In this document: in pieces, positions 1 to 8,628 of the stretch
Layout of the letters: each line of letters starts with the position of its first letter
Numbering within the stretch: position 1 is the stretch's first letter
Origin: an uncultured Bacteroides sp.
GTDB taxonomy: Bacteria > Bacteroidota > Bacteroidia > Bacteroidales > Bacteroidaceae
Length of the DNA: 64,000 nt
Direction: 5' to 3'
NCBI RefSeq assembly: GCF_905207245.1
Contig: NZ_CAJLKP010000015.1
Location: forward strand, 1-64,000
Position numbers and translations under genes: made by a program
Notes under the pieces: model-generated
Database searches by the model: none
Told to the model about the DNA's origin: nothing
Seen by the model: only the letters and a program-made list of their open reading frames with translations

Positions 1-660
1 GGCTATGCCAGCCGTAAGTATCTGATTGAGGGTGCCAACCGTCCGAGTAATACAGAATCTGCCGACTATCCCAATCTCCGTCTGGCCGAAGTACATTGCA
101 TCTATGCCGAAGCTACTTGCGAACTGAATGGTGGAAATATCTCCGACGAGGACCTAGATTTCTCTATCAATAAGAATCGCGCCCGTGCCCGTGTAGCACC
201 GCTGACCAATGCTTTGATTGCCAATGTATGGGATGCAGGCTATTGGGATTACGAACAGAATAAGACAGTCTGCAAAAAGATGAATATGTTGGACGAGATC
301 CGCCGCGAACGTGCTTGCGAACTCTTCGGTGAAGGTCATCGCATGGACGACTTGAAACGTTGGGGCATTGCGCACATCAATCTGGTTGGTCAGAAGCTGG
401 GACACTATGTATTAGGTACTGCTTACGAAACTGAAAAGGCTAATAGCGCCCAATATTTCGGTGAGCCTTGCTACTATCCCGAGAAATATCCTTTGAGGTA
501 TGGTATTTACGAAGGAACCGGTAAAAATGACCCTGATTATGGTCGTTCAATAGCCAATGACCCGACTACTTTGAACTTTATACAGCGTGATTATCTGACC
601 CCTCTTCCTCTGGATCAGATGCGTCTGAATACAAATCTGAAGCAGAACCCGGGGTGGTGA
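1..660 (+). CDS. SusD/RagB-family outer-membrane glycan-binding lipoprotein, C-terminal part
   Basis: The frame is open from base 1 and ends at 660, so only the last 219 residues are in the window. It shows the conserved C-terminal SusD pattern: a lysine/arginine-rich YLIEGANRPS segment, an RLAEVHCIYAEA helix (the usual R(L/Y)AEvyLnyAEA motif), an IRRERACELFGEGHRMDDLKRW block (RREr..EfagEG.Rw.DL.RW), and the terminal QNPGW. SusD proteins sit on the cell surface and lid a SusC TonB-dependent transporter, capturing oligosaccharides for import. The SusC partner should lie just left of the window. The two genes that follow are lipoproteins, consistent with one PUL operon. Family assignment is secure; the glycan is not readable from this fragment. 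Confidence 0.95.
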   Translation, partial: GYASRKYLIEGANRPSNTESADYPNLRLAEVHCIYAEATCELNGGNISDEDLDFSINKNRARARVAPLTNALIANVWDAGYWDYEQNKTVCKKMNMLDEIRRERACELFGEGHRMDDLKRWGIAHINLVGQKLGHYVLGTAYETEKANSAQYFGEPCYYPEKYPLRYGIYEGTGKNDPDYGRSIANDPTTLNFIQRDYLTPLPLDQMRLNTNLKQNPGW

Positions 661-708
661 TAGTGTGAATTAAACTTGAATAATATATTTATTAAAAAGA
701 ATAGCTTT

Positions 709-1095
709 ATGAAAATTTTAAAATATATTCTGGCATTAATGCTTATGTTGCCGTTTCTGGCATCTTGCGATGATGATGAAGTGGGCGATCCCAACGTTAG
801 TTCTCAAGATTTTGTAACAGTCAGTAACCGTACGGCACGTGTTTCTTTAGACGATGCATCCGGCATGTATGTATTGGATGAATATATAAAAGCCGATACG
901 CTTAATTATGAAACTTGCATCTTCATGGTAGACCGCAAGGTAGATCAGGACAAAGTAAAAGCCTTAGGGAATGTAACAGATGTCGTTTTTGGCGGCACAG
1001 GCATGAAAACGGATTACCGTCCTGCCGGAGCTGCAACAAACAAGAAATGCTATCTAATACTTCTGAATAGCATAGCTATTAAAGAAGAGAAATAA
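709..1095 (+). CDS. Small PUL lipoprotein of unknown function
   Basis: 128 residues beginning MKILKYILALMLMLPFLASC, a typical signal peptide with a lipobox cysteine followed by acidic DDDE, the surface-export type signal common in Bacteroides. I use the ATG at 709 rather than an in-frame TTG at 676, because only the ATG places the signal peptide at the N-terminus. The mature part resembles the first segment of DUF1735-type PUL lipoproteins (FVTVSNRTARVSLDDASG), but the protein ends early. It could be a short member or a truncated one. It starts 49 bp after the SusD stop, so it is likely co-transcribed. A hairpin at 1113-1146 ends the unit. No enzymatic motif was found. Confidence 0.7.
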   Translation: MKILKYILALMLMLPFLASCDDDEVGDPNVSSQDFVTVSNRTARVSLDDASGMYVLDEYIKADTLNYETCIFMVDRKVDQDKVKALGNVTDVVFGGTGMKTDYRPAGAATNKKCYLILLNSIAIKEEK

Positions 1096-1112
1096 GATAC
1101 AGTTTCAACCAT

Positions 1113-1150
1113 GCCTGCAATTATTCTTAAATGATTGATTGCAGGCTATA
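1113..1150 (+). terminator. Hairpin after the SusD/lipoprotein unit
   Basis: Perfect 9-bp stem GCCTGCAAT (1113-1121) with ATTGCAGGC (1138-1146), a 16-nt loop and an AT-rich tail. It lies between the small lipoprotein and the metalloprotease gene and is probably a partial or full transcription terminator. Confidence 0.55.
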
Positions 1151-1175
1151 TTTATTAATTTAAAATCTTTATAGA

Positions 1176-2477
1176 ATGAAACATTATAAATTAAAGGGGC
1201 TTATTTTGCTATTATTAGCAACAATGATTAGTGCATGTAACAATGAAAGTGACTTCTTGTTAGAAGGAAACCAACCAGCAACAAGATCGGCTATATATAG
1301 TAACAAAAATGATTCTACGGAGTATGAAACAAGGGTTATCTATGATACCAACTTGCGATATATACTGAATGATTATCGTTGGAATAAGAAATTGTTTAAG
1401 TATTATTTTCTCAATAACTCCTCACAAATAGACGCTTTGGCTGCTCGAAGTGCTGTGCAGGCTGCTCTCTGGGAATGGAGCAGGGATCTAGATGTATCAT
1501 TTTACGAAGTTAATTCAAAGAAAGATGCAGATATTGAAATTGGTTGGTTCAGAAATTCTCCTCATGAAGATAATTGTTCTTTTGATGCTAGTGCATTGGC
1601 ACATACTGTTACAACTTATAATAGAAATACTCATATTGTTGTAAAACAACAACTTCATTTTAATGAGAATTATTCGTTTGACACTACTGGAAATACACAT
1701 GACTTAATGAGCGTGGCACTTCATGAAATTGGTCATGTTCTTTGTATTGGTCATTCAAACGATTATTCTGCTGTAATGTATCCTTCTTATAAAGGTGTAC
1801 AAAGAACTTTATCTAAAGACGATTGGTTAGCAGGCTGGAATATGTATTCTTATCATATGAATTTTAAAATAGAAGGTAATACAACTTTTGAAAATAATGC
1901 CGTATATACAGTGAGAGGTTTGCATCCGGAATATTCAATTGACCATTGGAGTGTCAATTGCGAATATTCAAATACTTTTTATGCAATGGACACCAAAACA
2001 GAAACAAGAGAGTTTATAGATCAAGATTTAACTTTAACGAATTGGTATCCCAATTACCGACTGCAGCAATATACATTGACTGCAACAATTAGAAATAACA
2101 AGTATAATGTTATTCTTTCTAATATGCCAGTTTCTTTTATTACATATAATTGTTATCCTTCATCTTCTTATGGAATATTGTGTTGTAATTCTGAATCTCA
2201 ATATCTTATCATAGAGTCAAGCGGAACCTCCAATTTCAAATTGAATTTTAATGAAGAAAGTGAATTGAATGCTCAATTAGTTTATTTGGAAGACAACGGT
2301 CCGTTATGTTATTCTTCAGTGAATCCTAATTTTGAATTTTGGATAAATGGTCGAAAATATGATTACAGTGGAAATATCAAATTATATAAAACAGATGTAG
2401 ACCAATATGGTTATATTGATGTAGATGTATATTTTGGAACAAGAAATGAAAGGTTTAGTATACCTGTCCAGCAATAA
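1176..2477 (+). CDS. Matrixin-like (M10-type) zinc metalloprotease lipoprotein
   Basis: 433 residues with a lipoprotein signal (lipobox ISAC, Cys21). The catalytic signature is clear: His183-Glu-x-x-His187-x5-His193 in LHEIGHVLCIGHS, followed by a Met-turn (SAVMYP) about 9 residues later. This is the metzincin/matrixin arrangement HExxHxxGxxH with three zinc ligands and a catalytic Glu184. A preceding DADIEIGWF segment matches the strand before the active site in matrixins. About 230 C-terminal residues are beta-rich and unassigned. The gene is AT-rich compared with the enzyme genes around it, which hints at separate origin. It lies between SusD and a glycoside hydrolase, so it may process glycoprotein substrates or surface proteins (inference). 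The peptidase call is strong; the substrate is unknown. Confidence 0.85.
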   Translation: MKHYKLKGLILLLLATMISACNNESDFLLEGNQPATRSAIYSNKNDSTEYETRVIYDTNLRYILNDYRWNKKLFKYYFLNNSSQIDALAARSAVQAALWEWSRDLDVSFYEVNSKKDADIEIGWFRNSPHEDNCSFDASALAHTVTTYNRNTHIVVKQQLHFNENYSFDTTGNTHDLMSVALHEIGHVLCIGHSNDYSAVMYPSYKGVQRTLSKDDWLAGWNMYSYHMNFKIEGNTTFENNAVYTVRGLHPEYSIDHWSVNCEYSNTFYAMDTKTETREFIDQDLTLTNWYPNYRLQQYTLTATIRNNKYNVILSNMPVSFITYNCYPSSSYGILCCNSESQYLIIESSGTSNFKLNFNEESELNAQLVYLEDNGPLCYSSVNPNFEFWINGRKYDYSGNIKLYKTDVDQYGYIDVDVYFGTRNERFSIPVQQ

Positions 2478-2520
2478 TATCTATATTTGTATTTTAATTG
2501 ATATTCCATAAAGTCTATTT

Positions 2521-2550
2521 AGAGGGTGTCATCACGGGCACCTTCTATTA
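2521..2550 (+). terminator. Rho-independent-like terminator after the metalloprotease gene
   Basis: Stem AGAGGGTGTC (2521-2530) pairs with 2537-2546, including two G-T pairs, and is followed by an AT-rich tract. It lies 44 bp after the metalloprotease stop. Confidence 0.6.
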
Positions 2551-2575
2551 TTATAACTTATTCTCCCTTATCGTA

Positions 2576-2608
2576 TTGAATATATTTCCATCATCATTCG
2601 TATCTTTG
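2576..2608 (+). promoter_or_regulatory. Bacteroides-type promoter for the beta-helix hydrolase gene
   Basis: A TATCTTTG -7 box at 2601-2608 matches the Bacteroides consensus TAnnTTTG. A TTG lies about 22 nt upstream near 2576. The start codon at 2635 is 26 nt downstream of the box. The box is preceded by TTCG, as in several other PUL promoters of this window. Confidence 0.65.
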
Positions 2609-2634
2609 AATAACCAAAACATAATACCATAAAA

Positions 2635-4065
2635 ATGAAACTAAGCAGATTTATAATTATTACAAGCATCCTGTTGGGTACCACCCACAATGCAAATTCT
2701 CAGAACCAATTAGTAACCTATCCTGCACCGGAAGGAGCCGAACTCATGAACGACTTCACCGTTCAGGTAAGGGAAGCAGGAAAAGACTGGAAACCGGTAG
2801 ATACCTACATGGTTAAAGTAGATGAAGTGCGCGGTACTAAACATCAGGTAGAAAAAGCCTCCATGAGCTATTTCGACTTCTCCGGTGAAGTGGAAGTATC
2901 GGTAACCTTCAACCATGGCACTATTCAGACAGGGCGCGTTCGTCCACTCTCTTACCAAATCACTCCTTCCATATCCGGCAGCACCATGACCTTCAAACTG
3001 GATCGTCCGCGTAACTTGTCGGTAGAAGTGAATGGAGATATTTTCCATAATCTTCATCTGTTCGCCAATCCGATAGATGAGAATAAACCTAAGAAAATAA
3101 AAGATAAGAATCTGATTTATTTCGGTCCGGGCATACATACTTTCCCGGGTGACACGCTAAATGTACCATCCGGTAAAACTGTCTATGTGGCAGGAGGTGC
3201 AGTAGTGAAAGGTCTTATCCAGGTAGTCAATGCACAGGATGTGAAAATATTGGGAAGAGGAATCGTGATTCCCGACCGCTGGGCCGGACTTCGCATTGTC
3301 AATTCCAAGAATGTAACGATAGAAGGTGTAATCAGTACCCAGTGTCCCACCGGAGGCTCAGACGGCGTGACGATACGGAATGTAAAAGTCATCAGTTCCT
3401 ACGGTTGGGGCGATGGACTGAATGTCTTCGCCAGCAACAACGTACTCTATGACGGTGTATTCTGCCGCAATTCCGACGATTGCACCACAGTCTACGGCAC
3501 TCGTATGGGCTTCACCGGCGGCTGCAAGAATATCACCATGCAGAACTCCACCCTTTGGGCGGACGTGGCACACCCCATATTCATCGGTATCCATGGAAAC
3601 ACAAAGAATCCTGAAGTTCTGGAAAACCTGAATTATATCAATATAGATATTCTGGATCATAAAGAGAAACAATTGGATTATCAAGGTTGCCTCGCCATCA
3701 ATGCGGGAGATAACAACCTGATCCGTAACGTACGTTTTGAGAATATCCGGATTGAGGATTTCAGGCAAGGACAACTGGTTAACCTGCGCATCTTTTTTAA
3801 CGAGAAGTACTGCACAGCCCCCGGCAGAGGCATTGAAGACATTTTGTTTAAGGACATCTCCTACACGGGAAAGAATGCGGAAGTTTCCATGATTATCGGC
3901 TATGACAAGGAACGGAAAGTGAAAAACATTCGTTTTGAGAACTTGCAAATAAATGGTGAAGTGATTTATGATGACATGCCCAATAAGCCTAAATGGTATA
4001 AGACCGGAGATATGGCACGCATCTTTGTGGGCGAACATACGGAAGAGGTGACATTCCGGAAATAA
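2635..4065 (+). CDS. Secreted right-handed beta-helix glycoside hydrolase (GH28/GH49-like)
   Basis: 476 residues with a signal peptide ending near NANSQ and no lipobox. An N-terminal beta-sandwich (about 25-150) is followed by a parallel beta-helix with repeated VTIEGV, VTIRNVKV and ILFKDISY turns. Motifs include WGDGLN, RNSDDCTTVY and LWADVAHPIFIGIHG, resembling the Asp-rich active-site strips of GH28 and GH49 enzymes. The protein is a clear paralogue of the gene at 22842-24236, with the same domain order and the same motifs (NLHLFANP, NSDDC, DVAHP, FNEKY). Exact family and substrate cannot be fixed by eye; a galacturonan or other pectic linkage is plausible in this context. It carries its own promoter and converges on the Spy-like gene. 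Confidence 0.75.
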   Translation: MKLSRFIIITSILLGTTHNANSQNQLVTYPAPEGAELMNDFTVQVREAGKDWKPVDTYMVKVDEVRGTKHQVEKASMSYFDFSGEVEVSVTFNHGTIQTGRVRPLSYQITPSISGSTMTFKLDRPRNLSVEVNGDIFHNLHLFANPIDENKPKKIKDKNLIYFGPGIHTFPGDTLNVPSGKTVYVAGGAVVKGLIQVVNAQDVKILGRGIVIPDRWAGLRIVNSKNVTIEGVISTQCPTGGSDGVTIRNVKVISSYGWGDGLNVFASNNVLYDGVFCRNSDDCTTVYGTRMGFTGGCKNITMQNSTLWADVAHPIFIGIHGNTKNPEVLENLNYINIDILDHKEKQLDYQGCLAINAGDNNLIRNVRFENIRIEDFRQGQLVNLRIFFNEKYCTAPGRGIEDILFKDISYTGKNAEVSMIIGYDKERKVKNIRFENLQINGEVIYDDMPNKPKWYKTGDMARIFVGEHTEEVTFRK

Positions 4066-4157
4066 AGTTTAATGAGGAATGAAGTCTCACCTTGCGAGGC
4101 ATATTTACATAGCGCAGCAAAATTTTTCATTCTTCATTCCTCATTTTTCATTAAACT
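4066..4157. repeat. Intergenic palindrome with repeated-word arms (core-bearing hairpin family)
   Basis: Arms 4066-4084 and 4132-4157 are inverted copies; the right arm carries one extra 7-nt word. The arms are built from AATGA/GGAATGA words. The loop holds the core CCTTGCG...CATAGCGCAGC that recurs in the hairpins near 58.9 kb and, reversed and degenerate, 61.7 kb. It sits between convergent genes and may act as a bidirectional terminator. Confidence 0.7.
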
Positions 4158-4492
4158 CATTTCCCTCTTCTCTGTCCTCTCTGAGGTCTCATGCTCTGAT
4201 ACTTCTTATACTGTTCGTCGGTCAGAATCTTTTTGAGTTTCGCATCTGCCTCATTACGCTTCTTCTCCATTTCCTCGCGTGAAGGTCTTTCGCCCGAAGC
4301 ATCTCTGTTTGGTCTCATTTCCTCCATTACTGCCTTGAATTCTTTAGCCTGAGTCTCATTCAGTCCCAGGTCAGTTACCATCTGTTCGATGCGCTTTGAC
4401 ATGTCAGGACGTCCACCTCTGTTATCCTGCGCCATACATACTGCCGAGCCCATAAACAGAACAACGGCCAAACTTAAAATTTGCTTCTTCAT
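4157..4492 (-). CDS. Small periplasmic Spy/CpxP-like protein
   Basis: 111 residues: a signal peptide ending at VCMAQ, then a highly charged helical region with two LT-type repeats (DLGLNETQAKEFKAVMEEM and KKILTDEQYKKYQSM). These resemble the LTxxQ motifs of Spy/CpxP-type periplasmic chaperones, which form an all-helical cradle. Many Bacteroidetes carry such short proteins, often annotated DUF4890. The tail is Arg/Gly-rich. The gene is monocistronic, converges with the beta-helix hydrolase and shares the palindrome between them. Fold class is moderately sure; a stress-chaperone role is inferred only. Confidence 0.65.
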   Translation of the reverse strand: MKKQILSLAVVLFMGSAVCMAQDNRGGRPDMSKRIEQMVTDLGLNETQAKEFKAVMEEMRPNRDASGERPSREEMEKKRNEADAKLKKILTDEQYKKYQSMRPQRGQRRGK

Positions 4493-4644
4493 AATTCTAA
4501 TGCATTTAAAAGTGAGTTATATTTTCATTGAATTCACCAAATATGCATCTATGACTCTTTTCACATGAAACAGTTTAATCCCGCCAGCAAGAAAATCGAC
4601 CAATAGGAAGTTTTTATAGATGAAACGGATAAACAGGAGAACTA

Positions 4645-6405
4645 TTAAACAACTTCCTCGCACACCCACATTTCCATCCCTTTATACACCACCACTATCT
4701 TGTGCAACCGGGTGCTGCCGATGGCACGCTTCACTGTATCCGTATCAGCATAGCGGTTAGCTTGGGCGATGGCTTCTTGGCGTAGTTCCTCCACGCGGCT
4801 TTCGGGATCTTTGTACTTGGCATACTTCAATTCTACAATATAACTGTGCTCCATGTCGGAATAGATATCCAGCATCGGGCAGAGGAAGATGTCGACATAA
4901 CCTGCCTGCGTGTCCTGCTCGGAGACGGGACGGTAGAAACGGTTCTGTGCGGTCATGGCAAGGGTGAAACCGTGGACGAAAAACTCGCCTTTCTGTTTGT
5001 CGCGCTGCGAGGCGTAGGTCTTCAGGCAGTCGGCGATGTAGTCGAAATAGGCTTTCCAGTTGCCGTCGTAAGCGAGCTGGCTGGCGAGTTCGCTCTTTTC
5101 ATAACTGCTGAAACTGAGGTCAGCTTCGTTGTAGGTGTTCAAGAGATAGGTATAAAGTTGTTCCTGAACCACCAGGTTGGGGATGGTTAGTTTCGTTTTT
5201 CCCCGGTGCATACCGCTGATGGTGAGCATACCGAAATAATAGAGCAGGCTCACGAAATTATCGGGATTGGTGATACCGGTAGCGGGGAAACCTTTTTTCA
5301 GTTCACCGGTAATGAAGCCCTGGCTCACAAGGGTCTGGATGACGGAGGCATCATGAGCAAACTCCTTGTCCTTGCGGATGAGCATGCGCAACTTTTCGTA
5401 GTCGATACGGATGTTGTCTTCTACCATGTCGAGCGGTGCTTTCCCATTGTCAATGTAGTTCTTCACGAAATAGAGCACCATGTTAGAGTTGTACATCGTG
5501 GTTTCACCGTAGCTTTCCTGTGCGAAGCAGTAGTTATCATACCACGGCTTCATTATCTCTATCAGCTCGTCTACACTATGTTTAAAAGGACTGTTTGTGG
5601 AATAGTAGGTCAGCATCTCGCGCACTTCCTCTTCCGTAAATCCCATCATCTGGTTAAATTTCGATGTGAGGGAATAGTTGGTGCCTATATTGAAGCCACT
5701 GGTGAGGTCGTCCATCGTCACAGGACTTACTCCTGTGATAAAACAACGCTTGATGCTGGAATAGGTTCCCGCCTTCACCTTGTTGAAGAAGGCGCGCAGG
5801 TAACCTTCGCCGTGCGTCTCATTGGTGTAACGGTGCAGGCTTTCGGGGTCAGCGAGAATAGCATTTGTGAAGTGGTCATACTCATCGATAAAGAGATACA
5901 TCTTCTGTCCGGCACGCTCGCAAGCCTGATAAAGGTAATCTAATTGCTCCACGGCCCCACTCACTGCACGCAGCCCTTCCAAAGTGTCTTGCGGCAGAAG
6001 GTCGGCATATTTCTTGCAAAAGTTCTCAAAAGTAATGCCGCAATGCGCATCCAATCCCTTACGGTAATTATTCAGTTCGCCGGTGATGCCGGAGAAATTG
6101 AGATAAAGTACGAGATAGCTGTTGCGGTCCGGCGTGGGATGCTGCCCGATGTAAAGGTCACCGAACAGGGCCTCGAACTTGTCGCGGGTACGCACATCGT
6201 AGTAGTGTTGCAGCAGATTCAGTGTGAGACTCTTGCCGAAACGGCGTGGGCGAATGAAGAAAAAGAAACGGTCCGCCTGCTCTATCATAGGGATGAAACG
6301 GGTCTTATCCACATAATAATAATTGTCGAGACGAATGTCTGCGAAGTTCATCATACCGTAAGGGATGCGTTTTCTGTCGGGTACTATGTATTCCAATGGG
6401 TCCAT
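4645..6405 (-). CDS. AAA ATPase with C-terminal PD-(D/E)XK nuclease-like domain (DUF1703 type)
   Basis: 586 residues. The N-terminus has the AAA-ATPase_like (PF09820) layout: IPYGMMNFADIR, YYVDKTRFIP and a P-loop RPRRFGKS (residues 53-59), with Walker B LFIDEYD around 170. The C-terminus has a PDDEXK_9-type core, VDIFL...YIVELKYAK, where the Glu-x-Lys is the nuclease signature. These proteins occur in many near-identical copies in Bacteroides genomes; their biological role is not established, though mobile-element or defence links are often proposed. An unusually strong Shine-Dalgarno (AGGAGG at 6413-6418) precedes the ATG, and a TATCTTTG promoter box is at 6467-6474. It interrupts the surrounding PUL. 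Confidence 0.85.
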   Translation of the reverse strand: MDPLEYIVPDRKRIPYGMMNFADIRLDNYYYVDKTRFIPMIEQADRFFFFIRPRRFGKSLTLNLLQHYYDVRTRDKFEALFGDLYIGQHPTPDRNSYLVLYLNFSGITGELNNYRKGLDAHCGITFENFCKKYADLLPQDTLEGLRAVSGAVEQLDYLYQACERAGQKMYLFIDEYDHFTNAILADPESLHRYTNETHGEGYLRAFFNKVKAGTYSSIKRCFITGVSPVTMDDLTSGFNIGTNYSLTSKFNQMMGFTEEEVREMLTYYSTNSPFKHSVDELIEIMKPWYDNYCFAQESYGETTMYNSNMVLYFVKNYIDNGKAPLDMVEDNIRIDYEKLRMLIRKDKEFAHDASVIQTLVSQGFITGELKKGFPATGITNPDNFVSLLYYFGMLTISGMHRGKTKLTIPNLVVQEQLYTYLLNTYNEADLSFSSYEKSELASQLAYDGNWKAYFDYIADCLKTYASQRDKQKGEFFVHGFTLAMTAQNRFYRPVSEQDTQAGYVDIFLCPMLDIYSDMEHSYIVELKYAKYKDPESRVEELRQEAIAQANRYADTDTVKRAIGSTRLHKIVVVYKGMEMWVCEEVV

Positions 6406-6466
6406 CTTTAGTCCTCCTGCTATTCTTTATTATTAAACCTCTTGCTTTATGGCGCACATAACGATA

Positions 6467-6474
6467 CAAAGATA
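6467..6474 (-). promoter_or_regulatory. Promoter -7 box for the DUF1703-type ATPase gene
   Basis: TATCTTTG on the minus strand, 62 nt upstream of the start at 6405, matches TAnnTTTG. The strong AGGAGG at 6413-6418 supports the chosen start. Confidence 0.6.
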
Positions 6475-6656
6475 GTAAAAGTTCTTGTTGAGGTAGAATC
6501 GAAAACTAATTTCTTATATAAAACGCCTTTCTTAATTACACAGAAACAATTATTTTTGCAGATATGACTTTTTCTACTATGCCTCGAATTCAATCTTAAG
6601 CAAGCAGGTAAGTGAACGTCTCTTCCAAGGAATTTCTATACAATGAAAGTTTTTCA

Positions 6657-6765
6657 ATAGTTGTCAGCACTCCAGCACTAAGACAGCTAATATACAATAA
6701 AACAAACGGTTGCCTTGTGATGACAACCGTTGTGATTAGTGCTGACAAACGGTTTATCAGCACTG
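6657..6765. repeat. Left inverted copy of a 110-bp double-hairpin repeat
   Basis: Reverse complement aligns along its whole length with 8629-8740. It contains two hairpins: GTGCTGA...TCAGCAC around an AAACGGTTT loop, and AACGGTTG...CAACCGTT. A further GTCAGCACT motif lies at the outer end. Read on the minus strand, it follows the HU-HIG pseudogene and ends in a T-rich run, so it may also serve as that gene's terminator. Confidence 0.8.
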
Positions 6766-6780
6766 TTTTTTTCTATATAT

Positions 6781-7316
6781 CTACATGTTTTCCGGTTTAA
6801 ATTCCTGTGGTTCAGCACGTACATACACTTTATGCGAACCACGCCCGATTGTGCTCAAATATCCCTTTTCCACAAGCAAATTGAGGTCATTCAGCGCTTT
6901 ATTCTTCAAAAGTCCCGTGATACTGCTGTAATCTTTGCGGGTAATGAAGGGATGCGTCTCCAAAAACACCAGTAAACGGCGGTAACGCTCGGCACCGCCA
7001 AGCTCCGCACTCTTACGGAAACCATATTTGGCACGCTCTATAAAACCGGCACACCGCTTGCGAAAATCGGGTGATACGCGGAAATGTACTTTGCCGAAAA
7101 AGATAGTCTGCGCATGGATTTCTTTCGGGTCCATCACCGGACACCCCTTCAGGCCTGCCGAGAAGTATCCCATATTACCCAACCGAACATGATGTCCTTC
7201 GGATAAATAATACGATACCCGGTCGTACCTTTATTCACGATGCGGGGATACAAGGGTTGTAATTCGCCATCACCCTTCGGGTTAGGCCGTCTTTGGAAGT
7301 CATACTGTGCTGCCAT
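6781..7316 (-). pseudogene. HU-HIG-type DNA-binding protein gene with internal deletion and frameshift
   Basis: The start at 7316 encodes MAAQYDFQRRPNPKGDGE and LYPRIVNKGTT, the usual start of the Bacteroides HU-HIG family. Near 7190-7215 the reading jumps to another frame, resuming YLSEGHHVRLGNMGYFSAGLKG and continuing to 6781 through HFRVSPDFRKRCAG and a winged-helix-like HPFITRKDYSSITGLLKNKA segment. The central HU helices and dimer arm are missing; I estimate 35-45 residues lost. The remaining downstream frame is intact (133 codons), so a shortened protein could still be made from an internal start. HU-HIG genes usually lie beside VirE_N-type genes, as here, divergently. The decay is read directly from sequence; family identity comes from remembered family features. 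Confidence 0.75.
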
Positions 7317-7442
7317 TGTTTTTTGTTTTTGTTTAAAGGGTTAATACTGTTCTTCTTTAGTGATTGAAAGCCAAAACAAGGCAGAAAAATGTGCAGATAG
7401 TCTGTCGTTTTTGTGCTTTTGGCTTAGGTTAAATGTTCTTAT

Positions 7443-7560
7443 GCTTACTCCAAAACTTCGTCCTGCAATTGCGGGCTATCCGGTGGGCAGTTGCGGGCTG
7501 TCCGGTTCCCATATCGAAACCGTCGGGCCCGCAATTGCAGGACGAAGTTTTAGAGTAAGC
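7443..7560. repeat. Long palindrome with 22-bp-phased units between the HU-HIG and VirE_N genes
   Basis: Arms 7443-7476 and 7527-7560 are 34 bp and match at 33 positions. Direct units GCAATTGCGGGC.. (7465) and GCAGTTGCGGGC.. (7487) are exactly 22 bp apart, and GCAATTGC recurs at 7531. It is GC-rich compared with flanking DNA. It lies in the divergent intergenic region, where an operator, origin-like or recombination site would be expected. The rest of 7317-7731 shows no gene. Confidence 0.7.
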
Positions 7561-7761
7561 AAAGATACGAAATCAATAAGGCAAAAGCAAGTTTTCCCTT
7601 AAGAATTCGTTAATTTTTCTCATGCATTTAGGACGACAGCATTTAAGGATAAATAGAATCATAATAGGCATTTATAATTTGTTTTCAGCGCATATTATGC
7701 GTACCTTGCGGCCGCTAAGGAATAACCCTTATTGCTCAATTTTTTCAAAACACATATACGG

Positions 7762-8616
7762 ATGAAAATAACTCTTATCAGAGAAGACCGGGAGAGTGGA
7801 AAAGAAACCCTCAGCACCTGCGAAGCTGACGCGTGGATAGACCGGATAAAAACAGAAACCAAAGAGGAACACGTCACAAGATTGCGCTCCATGCTCCTTT
7901 ACACAAATCCTGACAGCGGAGGATACTATGAACACATCGACAAGTTACCGCGCATTTATCCCTCCGTGGAATTCGGAAGAAGCAGAGACAACGGGCGAAA
8001 ACTGAAACACTACAATGGCGTAGTGATGTTGGAGGTAAACCATTTGGCCGGATTGTCCGAAGTGGAACTGGTGAAACGGCAGGCGGCTTTGTTACCGCAA
8101 ACCTGGGCGGCTTTTGCCGGAAGCAGCGGACGGAGTGTGAAAATCTGGGTGAAATTCGCCCTGCCGGACGGAAATTTACCGGTGAAAGAAGAAAACATGG
8201 AGTCTTTTCACGCACATGCCTACCGCATGGCCGTGCAATGCTACCAGCCCATATTGCCGTTTCCCATCACGCTGCGAGAGCCTTCTATGACGCAAAGCTG
8301 CCGCATGACGCTTGATGCATATCCCTACTTCAACCGGCAAGCCATTCCTTTCTGCCTTGAGCAGCCCTTCGGTATGCCCGGCGAAGAAACTTTCCGGCAA
8401 CGCCAACTGACGGAAAAGAACCCATTGTCAAGACTGAAACCGGGTTACGAAACCTCGCAGACCTTCACATTATTGTTTGAAACAACCCTCAGCAAAGCAC
8501 TGAATGAAATGGAAGAATGGAAACGTGTAAATCACTTCGGAAGGATATTACGGAAGAATAACCTGGAATATAAGCGAACTTGCAAAGGCATTGTATACCG
8601 GGTAGAAAAGTTATAA
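7762..8616 (+). CDS. Truncated BT4734-like (VirE_N) protein
   Basis: 284 residues from the ATG at 7762 (an in-frame TTG at 7732 would add ten residues absent from the family start MKITLIRE). The N-terminal BT4734-like domain is well preserved: KLPRIYPSVEF, LKHYNGVVMLEVN, LLPQTWAAFAGSSGRSVKIWVKF, FHAHAYRMAVQCYQPILPFP and MTQSCRMTLDAYPYFN, features related to primase-polymerase folds. Family members usually continue into a long P-loop (DUF3987) region. Here, after EMEEWKR, it passes directly to a short tail FGRILRKNNLEYKR...VYRVEKL that looks like the family C-terminus, so several hundred residues seem deleted in frame. The neighbouring HU-HIG gene also carries an internal deletion. Activity is doubtful. 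Confidence 0.75.
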   Translation: MKITLIREDRESGKETLSTCEADAWIDRIKTETKEEHVTRLRSMLLYTNPDSGGYYEHIDKLPRIYPSVEFGRSRDNGRKLKHYNGVVMLEVNHLAGLSEVELVKRQAALLPQTWAAFAGSSGRSVKIWVKFALPDGNLPVKEENMESFHAHAYRMAVQCYQPILPFPITLREPSMTQSCRMTLDAYPYFNRQAIPFCLEQPFGMPGEETFRQRQLTEKNPLSRLKPGYETSQTFTLLFETTLSKALNEMEEWKRVNHFGRILRKNNLEYKRTCKGIVYRVEKL

Positions 8617-8628
8617 TAATTTATTTTT

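Noticed and set aside
5206..5943. Long plus-strand open frame opposite the DUF1703-type ATPase
   Set aside because: It lies fully antisense to a well-supported gene and shows no protein-family features.
6549..6597. Promoter TATTTTTG followed by an 11-codon frame
   Set aside because: The frame has no recognisable protein feature and no following gene on that strand; not supported as a gene.
6600..6660. Left flank of the HU/VirE_N module as a leftover of a second ATPase 3' end
   Set aside because: Similarity to the ATPase end (GAAA..TTTTTCAATA) is too short and AT-rich to rule out chance.
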